A stretch of DNA of 64,000 nt from contig NZ_LBIO01000040.1 in NCBI RefSeq assembly GCF_001280505.1, positions 186,001 through 250,000 of the forward strand. The letters run 5' to 3'. This DNA comes from Mangrovimonas sp. TPBH4. GTDB taxonomy: Bacteria; Bacteroidota; Bacteroidia; Flavobacteriales; Flavobacteriaceae. Below the pieces are notes generated by a model. It had not been told where the DNA came from and searched no databases. It was given only the letters and a program-made list of their open reading frames with translations. Shown piece by piece: positions 36,175-46,240 of this stretch (within the stretch, counting starts at the first letter, position 1; each line of letters opens with the position of its first letter). A program made the translations under genes and the position numbers.

Positions 36175-36759
36175 ATGGAAAAAACATTTTTGTTTACTTA
36201 TCTGACACTTTTATTAACTTCGCTTTCCTATTCCCAAAAAAACACAAATGAATTTCAAATATATTACGGCCTCGTAGACACCGAACTCCTCAATACCAAA
36301 GGCCTAGACGGGACAGGAGGCATCGACCTTTCAAATTCCTTCGAATTTGGAGTGAAATACTTAAGGTATCTTTCAGATAATTTCAGCATCGGAACAGGCA
36401 TCAATTACCAATATTCAAAAGTAACCATACGCAGTAATTACAACGGAATCCACACAATTTATGGGAATGAAGACCTAAAAATCATATCAATACCATTTCA
36501 CGCAAATTATATGTTTTGGAACTTTGTTTTCATCAACGCGGGCCCAATTTTGGATATACAAACTTCTAGCAACTCTGTTGATTCCCAATCGGGAATAGGG
36601 TATGCCATCGGATTTGGAGGCATTTATAGATTTAATCAAATTAGCATCTTCATCAACCCAAATTTTAAAAGACATGCCTTCATACCATTCAATAAAGAAT
36701 CCTATCATAGAAAACTTACCGAATTAGGTCTGCAACTGGGCATTGGATATACATTTTGA
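36175..36759 (+). CDS. Outer-membrane beta-barrel protein
   Basis: From the ATG at 36,175 (in-frame TTG at 36,163 less likely) 194 residues are encoded. A signal peptide ends near SYSQ, followed by alternating amphipathic strands such as FGVKYLRYLSDNFSIGTGINY, ending in LQLGIGYTF with a C-terminal aromatic residue. This is the pattern of small OmpA/OmpX-like barrels. Role unknown. Confidence 0.75.
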   Translation: MEKTFLFTYLTLLLTSLSYSQKNTNEFQIYYGLVDTELLNTKGLDGTGGIDLSNSFEFGVKYLRYLSDNFSIGTGINYQYSKVTIRSNYNGIHTIYGNEDLKIISIPFHANYMFWNFVFINAGPILDIQTSSNSVDSQSGIGYAIGFGGIYRFNQISIFINPNFKRHAFIPFNKESYHRKLTELGLQLGIGYTF

Positions 36760-36947
36760 ATGAACAAACCACTTTCCAAAACTATTTGCAGTATAAATCT
36801 ATAAACAGCCCCATAAGCACAAAAAAAACATCAACCTGATTACAAACAAGATAAGATACGAATTTTGTAAATTAGTCATATCAAAGATGGATTCGAAAAC
36901 TACGCCTTTGCAATAGACTTTATACAACACCCAACAACTGTGTCATC

Positions 36948-38708
36948 ATGAAATTCAGCAAACCAACAACATTATTATTGCTTGCCTTGATTGTTTTTAT
37001 GAGTTGCAAACAAAAGGAAGACAGCACCACCGAAACACCAGTAAAAACCAACAGCGAACAGACACTTTACTTTGGTGGAGACATCATCACCATGGAAGGA
37101 GACCAACCTCAATATGTCGAAGCTGTGGTGAGGGAAAATGGCAACATAGCATATGTTGGAACAAAGGAAGAAGCCCTTAGCCAATACCCTCAGGCATCCC
37201 AATACAACTTGGAAGGGAATACCCTAATGCCTGGATTTATAGAACCCCATCTCCATCCTTCAATAGCTGCCATTATGCTCCCCAATGAAACCATTGCGCC
37301 TCATAGTTGGTACAAACCCACTGGAACTACCGAAGCGGCCAAAACACCTGAAGAATACAAAAACCGCCTTAAAAAAGTGATTAAAGCCAAGGCCCAACCA
37401 GACAAAATGCTCTTTGTTTGGGGCTACCATCAATTATGGCACGGCCCCATGTCCAAGGACACCTTAAACCTATTGTCCCCCGATGCGCCCATTGGCATCA
37501 TCCACAGATCTTTTCACGAAATCTATTTGAATGATAAAGCCGTAGAACTCTTCAACATCAAAGAAGCCGATTTTGAAGGCAACCCGCAGGTAGATTGGAA
37601 CAATGGCCATTTCTTTGAAGGTGGCTGGTTGGCTTTGGTCCCCTCTATTGCTCCCTATCTTATCAACCCCGATTCCTACAAAAAAGGACTGGCCATGATG
37701 AGCCAGCTCATGCTTAGAAACGGTATCACCACTATAGCCGAACCCGGCTTTCCCAGTTCCGATTTTGATATGGAATACAACCTACTAAAAGGGGAAATGG
37801 ACAAACATCCACCCTACGACGTATTTTTAATTCCCAATGGCACGCAGCTTTATACCATGAACGGCAACGACAATACCAAAGCCCTCGAAGCCATGGAAGC
37901 CATGCCTGCCAAATACAATACAGACAATATCACCTTCTTGCCCAAGCAGGTCAAATTGTTTTCCGATGGTGCTATTTACTCCTTGGCCATGCAAATGAAG
38001 GAACCTTATTTAAGTGAAGAATTTAAAGGAGAATGGATGACTCCCCTGCCATTGTTTAAGGAACAATTGAGTTTTTATTGGAACAAGGATTACAAAATCC
38101 ATGTACACGCCAATGGCGATTTGGGCATACAACAAGTATTGGACTACAACAAAAAAGACCAAAAAAAACATCCAAGACAGGAGCATCGCTTCACCCTTCA
38201 CCACATGGGCTATTTTGATGAAAACATTGCCCAACAAGTTCAAGCCCTCAACATGGAAGCCTCTGTAAACCCATATTACTTATGGGCCTTATCCGATAAA
38301 TATTCCGAATTTGGCCTTGGACCAGAACGCGCCGAAAACCTAGTAAGAATCAAAGAGCTCAGCCAACGGGACGTTCCCGTTTCCTACCATTCCGATTTTG
38401 CCATGGCACCCGCCAATCCGTTGTTATTGGCTTGGACAGCCATTAACAGGGAAACCGCCGAAGAAAGCCACTTTTCACAGGATCAAAAAGTGGATGTCTT
38501 TACCGCCATGCAGGGCATTACCATAAACGCCGCACGAACTTTGAACCAAGAAAACAGCATTGGTTCTATTAAAGAAGGCAAAGCGGCGAATTTCACTATT
38601 TTAAAAAAGAACCCATTTAAAATGGCTCCAGAAACCATTAAGGACATCCCCATTCTTGGGGTAGTTCACAAGGGAAGACTCGTTCCAACAGTCGCAATCA
38701 AATCCTAA
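36948..38708 (+). CDS. YtcJ-like amidohydrolase, lipoprotein
   Basis: A 586-residue amidohydrolase_3-family protein. A lipobox FMSC (Cys 20) makes it a lipoprotein. The metal site motif GFIEPHLHPS lies near residue 96, and later family blocks include HVHANGDLGIQQ (about 385), HHMGYFD (about 421) and the YHSDFAMAP segment (about 482). YtcJ-like proteins hydrolyse amide-type bonds of unknown natural substrates. Alone in its transcription unit. Confidence 0.88.
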   Translation: MKFSKPTTLLLLALIVFMSCKQKEDSTTETPVKTNSEQTLYFGGDIITMEGDQPQYVEAVVRENGNIAYVGTKEEALSQYPQASQYNLEGNTLMPGFIEPHLHPSIAAIMLPNETIAPHSWYKPTGTTEAAKTPEEYKNRLKKVIKAKAQPDKMLFVWGYHQLWHGPMSKDTLNLLSPDAPIGIIHRSFHEIYLNDKAVELFNIKEADFEGNPQVDWNNGHFFEGGWLALVPSIAPYLINPDSYKKGLAMMSQLMLRNGITTIAEPGFPSSDFDMEYNLLKGEMDKHPPYDVFLIPNGTQLYTMNGNDNTKALEAMEAMPAKYNTDNITFLPKQVKLFSDGAIYSLAMQMKEPYLSEEFKGEWMTPLPLFKEQLSFYWNKDYKIHVHANGDLGIQQVLDYNKKDQKKHPRQEHRFTLHHMGYFDENIAQQVQALNMEASVNPYYLWALSDKYSEFGLGPERAENLVRIKELSQRDVPVSYHSDFAMAPANPLLLAWTAINRETAEESHFSQDQKVDVFTAMQGITINAARTLNQENSIGSIKEGKAANFTILKKNPFKMAPETIKDIPILGVVHKGRLVPTVAIKS

Positions 38709-38786
38709 GAAAAAAACAACGCAACCCCAATTCAAATCACTTTATTTCAGATTTTTAACTATATTTATTAGAAAGAAACTGAAATC

Positions 38787-39533
38787 ATGCCAACCACAAA
38801 AGTTTCAAACCCAACCAAAACCACTAGCTTCGAGCATTACTTTTTTGCTACAACCGCAATACTATTTCTCCTTGTTTGTTTAGCAGGATTCAGCGCTGGA
38901 ATCAATCTAAAAACGTCCCGGGGCATCAATATGGCAGCCTCCCGCTATATATTACATGGCCTCTTCGGATTCATTTGGATGCTGCTTTATGTACTTCAAA
39001 CACAATTGGTATTCCGTAAAAAAACACATTGGCATGCAAAATTTGGGAAAGCAGGTTTTGTAGTTTTAATATTATTGGCCTTAAGCACCGTATATCTAAT
39101 TATTTCTGCCAGATTAAGCCACCCGGACATCCCTATTGAAGGGCTAAGTTTTTTGGTAGGCATTTTTGGGTTTAGCTTACTTACGGGTATGCCCTTACTT
39201 TTTATTGGCATCGCCATGAGGAAGCAAGCTTTCTACCATAAGCGCCTTATGTTTTACGGCACCTTACTGCTGGCCGATACTGGTTTTGACAGACTCCCCT
39301 TGATCTTCGGGATAGAAGAAACCCCTATTATTTTAATTGCCAATCTCATATTTGCACTGCCCCTACTGATTTATGATCTAAGGACAAGCCTAAAAAAACA
39401 AAAGGTCTTTAGCACCTCCCTATACCTTTATCCCCATGTGATCCTTATTTTGAATTTGTTTGTACTGGCACCCTATGTGTATGCTTCAAAAACATGGATG
39501 AAGTTTGTAGAATGGATCGTACTGCCTGCCTAA
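38787..39533 (+). CDS. Multi-pass membrane protein of unknown function
   Basis: A 248-residue protein with about seven hydrophobic helices (for example 21-40, 52-70, 86-107, 118-138, 173-192, 209-230). The family is not recognised. Conserved-looking His residues occur at helix edges (YILHGLFGF, THWHAKFGKAGF). A TATATTTA promoter-like element lies near 38,760. The 39,537 gene follows after 3 bp, so they are probably co-transcribed. Confidence 0.65.
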   Translation: MPTTKVSNPTKTTSFEHYFFATTAILFLLVCLAGFSAGINLKTSRGINMAASRYILHGLFGFIWMLLYVLQTQLVFRKKTHWHAKFGKAGFVVLILLALSTVYLIISARLSHPDIPIEGLSFLVGIFGFSLLTGMPLLFIGIAMRKQAFYHKRLMFYGTLLLADTGFDRLPLIFGIEETPIILIANLIFALPLLIYDLRTSLKKQKVFSTSLYLYPHVILILNLFVLAPYVYASKTWMKFVEWIVLPA

Positions 39534-39536
39534 ATT

Positions 39537-39989
39537 ATGGCCCTCCTTACACACATAATACCTCTAGGGTTCACAAGAATTTTATTGTTTCTGATAATTT
39601 CTGTGCCCTGTATGGAGTTTTATGGTCAGACGCTCTCAAAATCGGAGCAAAGTTGTATCGAAAGAATTTTGGAAACAGACAGTCGCCTAGGAGCTATACG
39701 TAACCACGAATGTGAAACAAAAACCTTAAGCACTACCATCCAAAACTACGTTATTGCTTTGGAAGCACTAGACTTTAAAGATTGTCCTAATAATTTTGAA
39801 CAAGCCTTTCAGGACCACATACAAACTTGGAAAAACATGACATCGGTTACCGATCGTCATCCGCATCTCCGCGGAGAAATGCATGAGCTTTTCGATCAAA
39901 TCAAGCAGACTAACGATTCTACAGCATTCAACACCTACCTATCCCAAATATGGCGCACATGGGATGTCATTGAAAAAACATTCAAATGA
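39537..39989 (+). CDS. Small secreted protein of unknown function
   Basis: A 150-residue protein with a long N-terminal hydrophobic segment (about 12-30) ending near FYGQ, then a mostly helical domain with three Cys (SEQSC, HEC, DFKDC). It starts 3 bp after the membrane protein's stop. Family not recognised. Confidence 0.6.
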   Translation: MALLTHIIPLGFTRILLFLIISVPCMEFYGQTLSKSEQSCIERILETDSRLGAIRNHECETKTLSTTIQNYVIALEALDFKDCPNNFEQAFQDHIQTWKNMTSVTDRHPHLRGEMHELFDQIKQTNDSTAFNTYLSQIWRTWDVIEKTFK

Positions 39990-40109
39990 ACACCCTCGCA
40001 AATAACCCCCTGAAAATCACCATATAGCAAATCTCACTACCTTTTACTATCTTAGAGGCATTAACCAACAGCAGACTAGCAAATTCAGGTCTGTTTCAAC
40101 AACAATCTT

Positions 40110-40709
40110 ATGACATTCAAACACCAATCAACACTTTTGGCCATTGCCTTAATGGCTTCTTTAAGCATTGTATCCTGCAAAGAAGAAACCTACCAAACCG
40201 CCAGTACCACCCCAGAAGTCGTTACACCTTCACCTGAAAGTGTCATTGAAAAGGGAAAATATCTTGTCGGGGTTATGGGCTGCAACGACTGCCATTCGCC
40301 CAAAAAAGTAGGCCCAAACGGCCCCGAACTTATTCCTGAGCTATTGTTATCGGGCTATCCATCAGATAGACCTGTAGTTACATTTGACAGCCCCATGATC
40401 AAGGAAGGTTTTGGCATGTTTTATCCAGACCTTACAGCTGCGGCAGGCCCTTGGGGAATTTCCTTTGCCGCCAATCTAACGCCAGACGATACCGGAATTG
40501 GCAGCTGGACCGAAGCGCAATTTAAAAAAGCCCTGACCGAAGGCAAATTTAAAGGCATGGACAATGGCCGTATGCTGCTGCCTCCTATGCCTTGGATGAA
40601 TTTTGCCAATATCAAGGACGAAGATCTTCATGCCATGTTCATGTATCTAAAAAGTATCAATCCTGTGGAAAACGTGGTCCCCGCACCGGTTGCACCAGAC
40701 CAAATGTAA
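40110..40709 (+). CDS. Monohaem cytochrome c, lipoprotein
   Basis: A 199-residue protein with lipobox SIVSC (Cys 23) and one haem-binding motif CNDCH near residue 59 (in VMGCNDCHSP). The likely distal Met ligand is in LPPMPWMNF or in the segment LHAMFMYLKS near the C-terminus. It resembles the small subunits of cytochrome c families found with dehydrogenases, but no partner is adjacent. A promoter-like TATCTTAG lies near 40,048. Confidence 0.85.
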   Translation: MTFKHQSTLLAIALMASLSIVSCKEETYQTASTTPEVVTPSPESVIEKGKYLVGVMGCNDCHSPKKVGPNGPELIPELLLSGYPSDRPVVTFDSPMIKEGFGMFYPDLTAAAGPWGISFAANLTPDDTGIGSWTEAQFKKALTEGKFKGMDNGRMLLPPMPWMNFANIKDEDLHAMFMYLKSINPVENVVPAPVAPDQM

Positions 40710-40722
40710 GTCCATGTAAAAC

Positions 40723-41619
40723 ATGTCTGCATTACAGCACATAAAATCCTATTGGGTGTTGGCCATCGTGATGTTGAGTTCATCGATTGCCTTGGCCCAC
40801 CCAACGGGCAATATGATTGTAGTAGATAACCAAGTATTTTGGTCCTATATCCATCCTATTGATGATGCGCAGCACCACGCTTGTGTCATGGTATGGGAAA
40901 ATGGCAGTACTCCTCAAGTATTCCTAAAATCTGAATATCCGGCAAGCGATTTCATGCTATACGCCAAAGGTCAGGACATTTACATCTTGGAACGGCGATA
41001 CCTACAAGCTTCCGACACCTTTGAAATCCGTCTCCTTAAAACAACTAAAAACCAAAAGCCAACAGTTATCTGGGATTGGTTTGAGGACCAATGGCACCTT
41101 GGAGAAGCTGGGTTCTTCATGCTTTCGGACACCCAAATGGTCTTCGGTAAGTACCCCAGTGTTTACACGTTACAAAAAGGCAAACAACCTTCTGTATATT
41201 TTGAATTTGAAACTCCCATCAACCGAATTAGGGCTTTACCCAACAACACATTACTTCTATTGGGAGATACCTCCTGTTTCTTGGCAACCCAAACAGGAAA
41301 CATATTTCAAGAGTGGAATAATATCACAGAACCTAAAATTACCAATGCCCCCTTTAACCGCAACAAAGTGTTTGATGTTGATTTTCAAGAAGGACAATTG
41401 CTCATGGCCTATTGGGGAAGGCGAAGTTTTGAGATGATCGATGCCCAAGGCAATAAACAGATATTATACAAGCACAACCCTCCTTTAACCCCACATTGGG
41501 TAGCCTTTATGGGTAAGGACCAACTATTGTTTGCCTCAGAACTCACTTTCAACGGTAGCACCCCCAAACCAAACCTTATCAAACTAAGCTCCACCGGCAG
41601 ATCCACCAAAATTTGGTAG
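40723..41619 (+). CDS. Secreted protein of unknown function, possibly beta-propeller
   Basis: A 298-residue protein with a signal peptide ending near IALAHP. Repeated short strands with aromatic and Asp/Gly turns (VDNQVFWSYI, AKGQDIYILERR, LPNNTLLLLGD) look like a beta-propeller of the NHL or six-bladed type. No family is recognised with certainty. It starts 13 bp after the cytochrome gene and is probably in the same transcript. Confidence 0.6.
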   Translation: MSALQHIKSYWVLAIVMLSSSIALAHPTGNMIVVDNQVFWSYIHPIDDAQHHACVMVWENGSTPQVFLKSEYPASDFMLYAKGQDIYILERRYLQASDTFEIRLLKTTKNQKPTVIWDWFEDQWHLGEAGFFMLSDTQMVFGKYPSVYTLQKGKQPSVYFEFETPINRIRALPNNTLLLLGDTSCFLATQTGNIFQEWNNITEPKITNAPFNRNKVFDVDFQEGQLLMAYWGRRSFEMIDAQGNKQILYKHNPPLTPHWVAFMGKDQLLFASELTFNGSTPKPNLIKLSSTGRSTKIW

Positions 41620-41797
41620 GATATAAACTTAATATGTCCAAATTACCTGTTTTCAAAACAATAAAAATGTAATTCACTGCAATTCAATGTTTTGAAAGAA
41701 ATATTTTATTAAATTAGATACCCCCTACAACTAAGCTTCCTCAAGCCCTAATCTTAACGCTCGTAAAATCTCTTATTAATAAACAATAGATACTATT

Positions 41798-41893
41798 ATG
41801 AAACATGTTGTTACTGCATTACTCTTGAGTTTGAGTTCTTAAAACATTAATAAAGCGATCGACAAAATATTAAAAGCCGATTCTAGGCAATAA
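41798..41893 (+). pseudogene. Remnant of a small secreted-protein gene with an in-frame stop
   Basis: An ATG at 41,798 opens a signal-peptide-like stretch (MKHVVTALLLSLSS) that ends in TAA at 41,840. The same frame continues for 16 codons (NINKAIDKILKADSRQ) to a second TAA. The part after the stop slightly resembles the mature start of the 39,537 protein (ERILETDSR), but that is weak. Confidence 0.4.
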
Positions 41894-41911
41894 ACAAATT
41901 ATGTATCTACC

Positions 41912-42151
41912 ATGATGCAAGCGTTATGTAGTACAGTCCCTGACCTGTTTCTGCATAACGCTTTTTTGTTTTCTCAACTTCAAAACATGAATATCCACAA
42001 AAATTTCCAAATACCAAATTTAATTATATTAGACAGCCAAGGCAGATTTTGGTTGGGCGGTTGGAAAGGTCTCTTCCGTTTTAGCGAGGACCAAGCCAAA
42101 GAAAACAACACTTCCTTTTACCACGTGGGCAAATACGGCCCATGGGACTAA
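41912..42151 (+). pseudogene. Possible fragment of a propeller-type protein
   Basis: A 79-codon frame with LIILDSQGRFWLGGWKGLFRF, which has the D-x-x-G-x-x-W-x-G-x-x-x-G-L-x-R-F pattern of two-component regulator propeller repeats. It has no signal peptide, is far too short for such a protein, and lies in an otherwise empty region before the DUF3604 cluster. Confidence 0.35.
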
Positions 42152-42166
42152 CAAATAGGCAAACTT

Positions 42167-42282
42167 CTATTCTTCAAAGAGTTACTATATTCATTTCCAA
42201 AGAAAAACACTACCTTAGTAGTTCCCTCCGTAAATCTTAAGCTACCTACGTTTCATCTTTAAATAATGTAAATACAGGTATT
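42167..42282 (+). repeat. Duplicated leader of DUF3604 gene 1, with promoter-like box
   Basis: Sequence from about 42,167 into the first codons is repeated before the second DUF3604 gene (44,181-44,307). The best-conserved part (42,209-42,259) includes the inverted repeat ACTAC-CTTA-GTAGT, whose TACCTTAG differs from TAnnTTTG by one base and may be the -7 element. Confidence 0.75.
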
Positions 42283-44175
42283 ATGAGACTACTGCTATTA
42301 CCGTTTCTGAGTCTTCTACTAATGATGAGCTGCAAAGACACTCCAAAAGAAGACACCACAACCGACAATACCCCTGCCGAAAAAGAAGTAATGACACCAA
42401 GCATACCAACCAATCCTTTAAAAAATGTATACTGGGGAGACCAGCACTTGCACACTGCTTGGTCTGCCGATGCCGGTGCAGCAGGAACCCGCCTAGGTCC
42501 TGAGGAAGCGTTGCGCTTTGCCCGTGGAGAAGAAGTTATTAGTGCTACCAAACAAAAGGCCAAGTTAAAACGCCCATTAGACTGGTTGGCCGTTACAGAC
42601 CACTCCGACGGCGCTGGAGTAATCATGTCTGTTATCAATGGTGATGCAGAAGTCATGGACGACCCCATTGTGGCCCAATACCATGAAGATATGGAAGCTG
42701 GCGGTGAAAAGGCCGCTGCCGTAATGATGGACCTTATCAACCGCCAATCCAACAACAATCTACCGCCAGTATTTACAGATCCGGAATTTGCCAAATCCAT
42801 ATGGTTAAAAAATATTGACATTGTTGAGAAGTTTAATGATCCAGGAAAATTCACCGCATTTATTGCCTATGAATGGACTTCCAACTTTGGGGGCGGTAAC
42901 AACCTGCACCGTAACGTGATTTACCGCGACGGTGGAGACATTGCCAGACAAATGAGTCCAATGACCACCTTCGATTCAGAGAACCCAGAAGACCTGTGGA
43001 AATGGATGGCGAATTTTGAAGCCAAAACTGGCGGCTCCCTATTGGCCATACCTCATAACGGAAACCTTTCCAATGGTTTGATGTTTAAAAACACGGCTTT
43101 CGACGGCTCTCCATTGACCAAGGAATTGGCCACGCTTCGAAACAAATATGAAGTCCTTTACGAAATCACCCAAGGAAAAGGCACCAGCGAAACCCATCCC
43201 ATTTTATCGCCAAACGACGAGTTTGCCAATTTTGAACTTTGGGACAAAGGGAATCTTGTGATGGTACCCAAAACCAAGGAAATGCTACAAACCGAATACG
43301 CCAGAAAGGCCTTAAAAGATGGTTTAAAATTGGAAAGTGAACTTGGGGTGAACCCCTTTAAATATGGTTTTGTAAGTGGTACCGACTCCCATACGGCGCT
43401 TACCACAGCCGAAGAAAACAATTATTGGGGAAAATATGCTTCCTCTGAACCCAGTGCCGAACGTTGGTCTGAAAAAGCTTTGGATTTCCCTTCCGGATTT
43501 GTTCGTGGGTGGCAGTTGGGCGCTTCTGGATATACAGGTGTTTGGGCTACATCCAACACAAGAGAAGCCCTATGGGATGCCATGAAACGCAAGGAGACTT
43601 ATGCCTCTACCGGTCCTAGAATGACCGTGCGTTTTTTTGGAGGCTTCAACTATACCGATGCCGATATTGCCGATGCCAACAGCGTACAAATTGGTTATGA
43701 CAAAGGTGTACCTATGGGTGGCGACCTAAAAACCGCTCCAGAAGGCAAGGCACCTACCTTCTTGATCCATGCTGTTAAAGACCCAACCAGCGGAAATCTA
43801 GACCGCATTCAAGTAGTGAAAGGCTGGCTGGATGCCAGTGGCAATACCCACGAAAAAGTCTATAATGTAGTTTGGGGCGATGCCGACAAACGCAGCTTGG
43901 ATGCCAAAGGCAATTTACCTCCTGTAGGCAATACCGTAGACGTAAAAAATGTCTCTTGGGAAAATACCATTGGAGCTACCGAATTGAAGACCTTTTGGCA
44001 AGACCCCGATTTCAATCCAACCTTAAAGGCCTTCTATTATGTTAGGGTTATTGAAATTCCAACCCCACGTTGGACCACTTTCGACATGAAAAACTACAAC
44101 CTTACCATGACAGACGATGTACCCCGCACCATACAGGAACGGGCATATACCTCGCCTATTTGGTACAACCCATAA
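42283..44175 (+). CDS. DUF3604-family lipoprotein, copy 1
   Basis: A 630-residue lipoprotein (lipobox LMMSC, Cys 17) of the DUF3604 family, which resembles the PHP metallohydrolase fold. Candidate metal ligands in order: QHLHT (His 55, His 57), TDHSD (Asp 106, His 107), YEW (Glu 197), PHNGN (His 258) and TDSHT (Asp 368, His 370). The reaction is not known. It is the first of three tandem paralogues, followed by a parvulin and a HupE/UreJ-family gene; I recall the same association in other marine bacteria. Confidence 0.9.
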   Translation: MRLLLLPFLSLLLMMSCKDTPKEDTTTDNTPAEKEVMTPSIPTNPLKNVYWGDQHLHTAWSADAGAAGTRLGPEEALRFARGEEVISATKQKAKLKRPLDWLAVTDHSDGAGVIMSVINGDAEVMDDPIVAQYHEDMEAGGEKAAAVMMDLINRQSNNNLPPVFTDPEFAKSIWLKNIDIVEKFNDPGKFTAFIAYEWTSNFGGGNNLHRNVIYRDGGDIARQMSPMTTFDSENPEDLWKWMANFEAKTGGSLLAIPHNGNLSNGLMFKNTAFDGSPLTKELATLRNKYEVLYEITQGKGTSETHPILSPNDEFANFELWDKGNLVMVPKTKEMLQTEYARKALKDGLKLESELGVNPFKYGFVSGTDSHTALTTAEENNYWGKYASSEPSAERWSEKALDFPSGFVRGWQLGASGYTGVWATSNTREALWDAMKRKETYASTGPRMTVRFFGGFNYTDADIADANSVQIGYDKGVPMGGDLKTAPEGKAPTFLIHAVKDPTSGNLDRIQVVKGWLDASGNTHEKVYNVVWGDADKRSLDAKGNLPPVGNTVDVKNVSWENTIGATELKTFWQDPDFNPTLKAFYYVRVIEIPTPRWTTFDMKNYNLTMTDDVPRTIQERAYTSPIWYNP

Positions 44176-44180
44176 AAAAA

Positions 44181-44307
44181 CAGATAAACTTCTATTTTTT
44201 AAATAGTTATCTTATTTTTTCGAAGAAAAATACTACCTTAGTAGTTCCCTCTATAAATCTTAAGCTACCTACGTTTCATCTTAATATAATTTAAACACAC
44301 AGGTATT
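44181..44307 (+). repeat. Duplicated leader of DUF3604 gene 2
   Basis: Second copy of the leader at 42,167-42,282, including the ACTAC-CTTA-GTAGT inverted repeat at about 44,232. Similarity continues into the first 19 codons of the gene. Confidence 0.75.
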
Positions 44308-46200
44308 ATGAGACTACTGCTATTACCGTTTCTTAGCTTACTCCTAATGGTAGGCTGCAAGGATACTCCTAAAGAACCAACCATTGCTCTTAATTCTTCC
44401 CCTGAGGAAACCACAATGACCACTAAGGTACCTTCCAATGCTCTAAAAAATGTGTATTGGGGAGACACCCATAACCACACCGGCAACTCTTTTGATGTGT
44501 TCTTATTTGGAACCCCAAATTCAACGCCAGATATTGCCTTTCGCTTTGCCAAAGGTGAAAAAGTTAAAAGTCCTACCACAGGTAAACCATGGAAATTATC
44601 CAAACCGCTGGATTTTCTTGTGGTGGCAGACCATGCAGAATTAATAGGCTCTATACCCCTAATGTACAAGAATACGCCTGGTATTTCAGATACTAAAACA
44701 GGAAAGGCCTTTTTAGGAATCGCGCCAAACAAATCGGAAGAAAACATGCAGACCTTGTATGACATCCTGAATTATGCTGCCTTCGATCAGCCTAATCAGG
44801 CGAACTTGACTGCAAAGGATTTGGTTAACGACTTTGGAGGCACAAAGGTTACAGAGGCCTGGAATAGTTATATTGAAACCGCTGAAAAACACAACGATCC
44901 TGGAAAATTCACCACACTCATAGGATGGGAATGGTCTTCCAATAATAGTGGCGCCAACCTGCATAGAGTTGTTTTTATGCCTCAGGGAGGCGACGTTGCC
45001 AAGCAATTTATACCTTATAGTGCCTTAGAAAGTGACAACCCAGAAGATCTTTGGGCTTGGCTTGAAGCGACAAGTAAACGAACAGGCGCCGAGTTTGTAG
45101 CCATCCCGCATAACCCAAATATTAGTCTGGGACTCATGTTTCCCGAAACTCGTTTGAATGGGAAACCTGTAGATAAAGCCTACGCCGATGCCCGAATGAA
45201 GTGGGAACGCTCTGTCGAGATTACCCAAATTAAGGGAGACTCTGAAACCCACCCGGCCTTGTCGCCCAATGATGAGTTTGCCGATTTTGAAACCTACGAT
45301 TTTGCCCTAACTCCAGATGGTACACGACCAGCTCCAACCAAAGCAGATTATGTACGCTCTGGCTTGATGACCGGATTGGAACTTGAAAAGAAAATTGGAG
45401 CCAATCCTTATAAAATTGGATTTGTTGGTAGCTCCGATTCCCATACAGGCATGTCTGCCATTGAAGAAACCAATTTTGCCGGAAAAGGCCAACATGATTC
45501 CGAACCCAAAAAACGTGCTCACCCTACAGGCATTGGGTCTTCCAAAGGCTGGGATATGGGCGCTGCAGGATGGGTAGGCGTTTGGGCCGAAAGCAACACG
45601 CGCCAGAGCATTGTGGATGCCTTCCAACGTAAAGAAGTCTATGCTACCACAGGGCCACGCATTACCTTACGTGTGTTTGGCGGCTATAATTTTGCCGAAA
45701 ACGATCTAAATGCAGATATGGTAAAAACAGGCTATGGCAAAGGTGTTCCTATGGGTGGCGATTTAAACAAAACAGCAAATGGCACGGCTCCTGGATTTTT
45801 GATATCCGCTTTAAAAGACCCTGACGGGGCCAATCTTGATAGAATTCAAGTGGTTAAAGGCTGGTTAAAAGCAGATGGCACTTCTGAAGAAAAAATATAT
45901 GATGTCGCCTTATCCGACGGCAGAACAAACGGTAACCAAAAAGTAGGCAACACTGTAGACATTAAAACAGGAAAATACACCAATTCCATTGGAGATACCG
46001 AGCTAAAAGTATTTTGGAAAGATCCAGATTTTAACCCTAGCCAAAGTGCCTTTTATTATGTGAGAGTTCTGGAAATCCCAACTCCTAGATATTCTTTATA
46101 CGATGCTATTGAACTGGGTATTGATGTTAAAGAAACAAATCATCCCGCGACCATTCAGGAACGCATTTATAGTTCACCAATTTGGTATAACCCAAACTAA
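44308..46200 (+). CDS. DUF3604-family lipoprotein, copy 2
   Basis: A 630-residue lipoprotein (lipobox LMVGC, Cys 17) with the same ligand order: THNHT (His 55, His 57), ADHAE, WEWSS, PHNPN and SDSHT. The first 17 residues are almost those of copy 1, while the linker after the Cys (TIALNSSPEE) is almost that of copy 3, so the N-terminus is a mosaic of the two neighbours. The mature domains differ far more than the leaders, suggesting distinct substrates. Function unknown. Confidence 0.9.
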   Translation: MRLLLLPFLSLLLMVGCKDTPKEPTIALNSSPEETTMTTKVPSNALKNVYWGDTHNHTGNSFDVFLFGTPNSTPDIAFRFAKGEKVKSPTTGKPWKLSKPLDFLVVADHAELIGSIPLMYKNTPGISDTKTGKAFLGIAPNKSEENMQTLYDILNYAAFDQPNQANLTAKDLVNDFGGTKVTEAWNSYIETAEKHNDPGKFTTLIGWEWSSNNSGANLHRVVFMPQGGDVAKQFIPYSALESDNPEDLWAWLEATSKRTGAEFVAIPHNPNISLGLMFPETRLNGKPVDKAYADARMKWERSVEITQIKGDSETHPALSPNDEFADFETYDFALTPDGTRPAPTKADYVRSGLMTGLELEKKIGANPYKIGFVGSSDSHTGMSAIEETNFAGKGQHDSEPKKRAHPTGIGSSKGWDMGAAGWVGVWAESNTRQSIVDAFQRKEVYATTGPRITLRVFGGYNFAENDLNADMVKTGYGKGVPMGGDLNKTANGTAPGFLISALKDPDGANLDRIQVVKGWLKADGTSEEKIYDVALSDGRTNGNQKVGNTVDIKTGKYTNSIGDTELKVFWKDPDFNPSQSAFYYVRVLEIPTPRYSLYDAIELGIDVKETNHPATIQERIYSSPIWYNPN

Positions 46201-46240
46201 ATTGAGAGACCTGCATTTTTAAAACAAAGTACAGACTATT

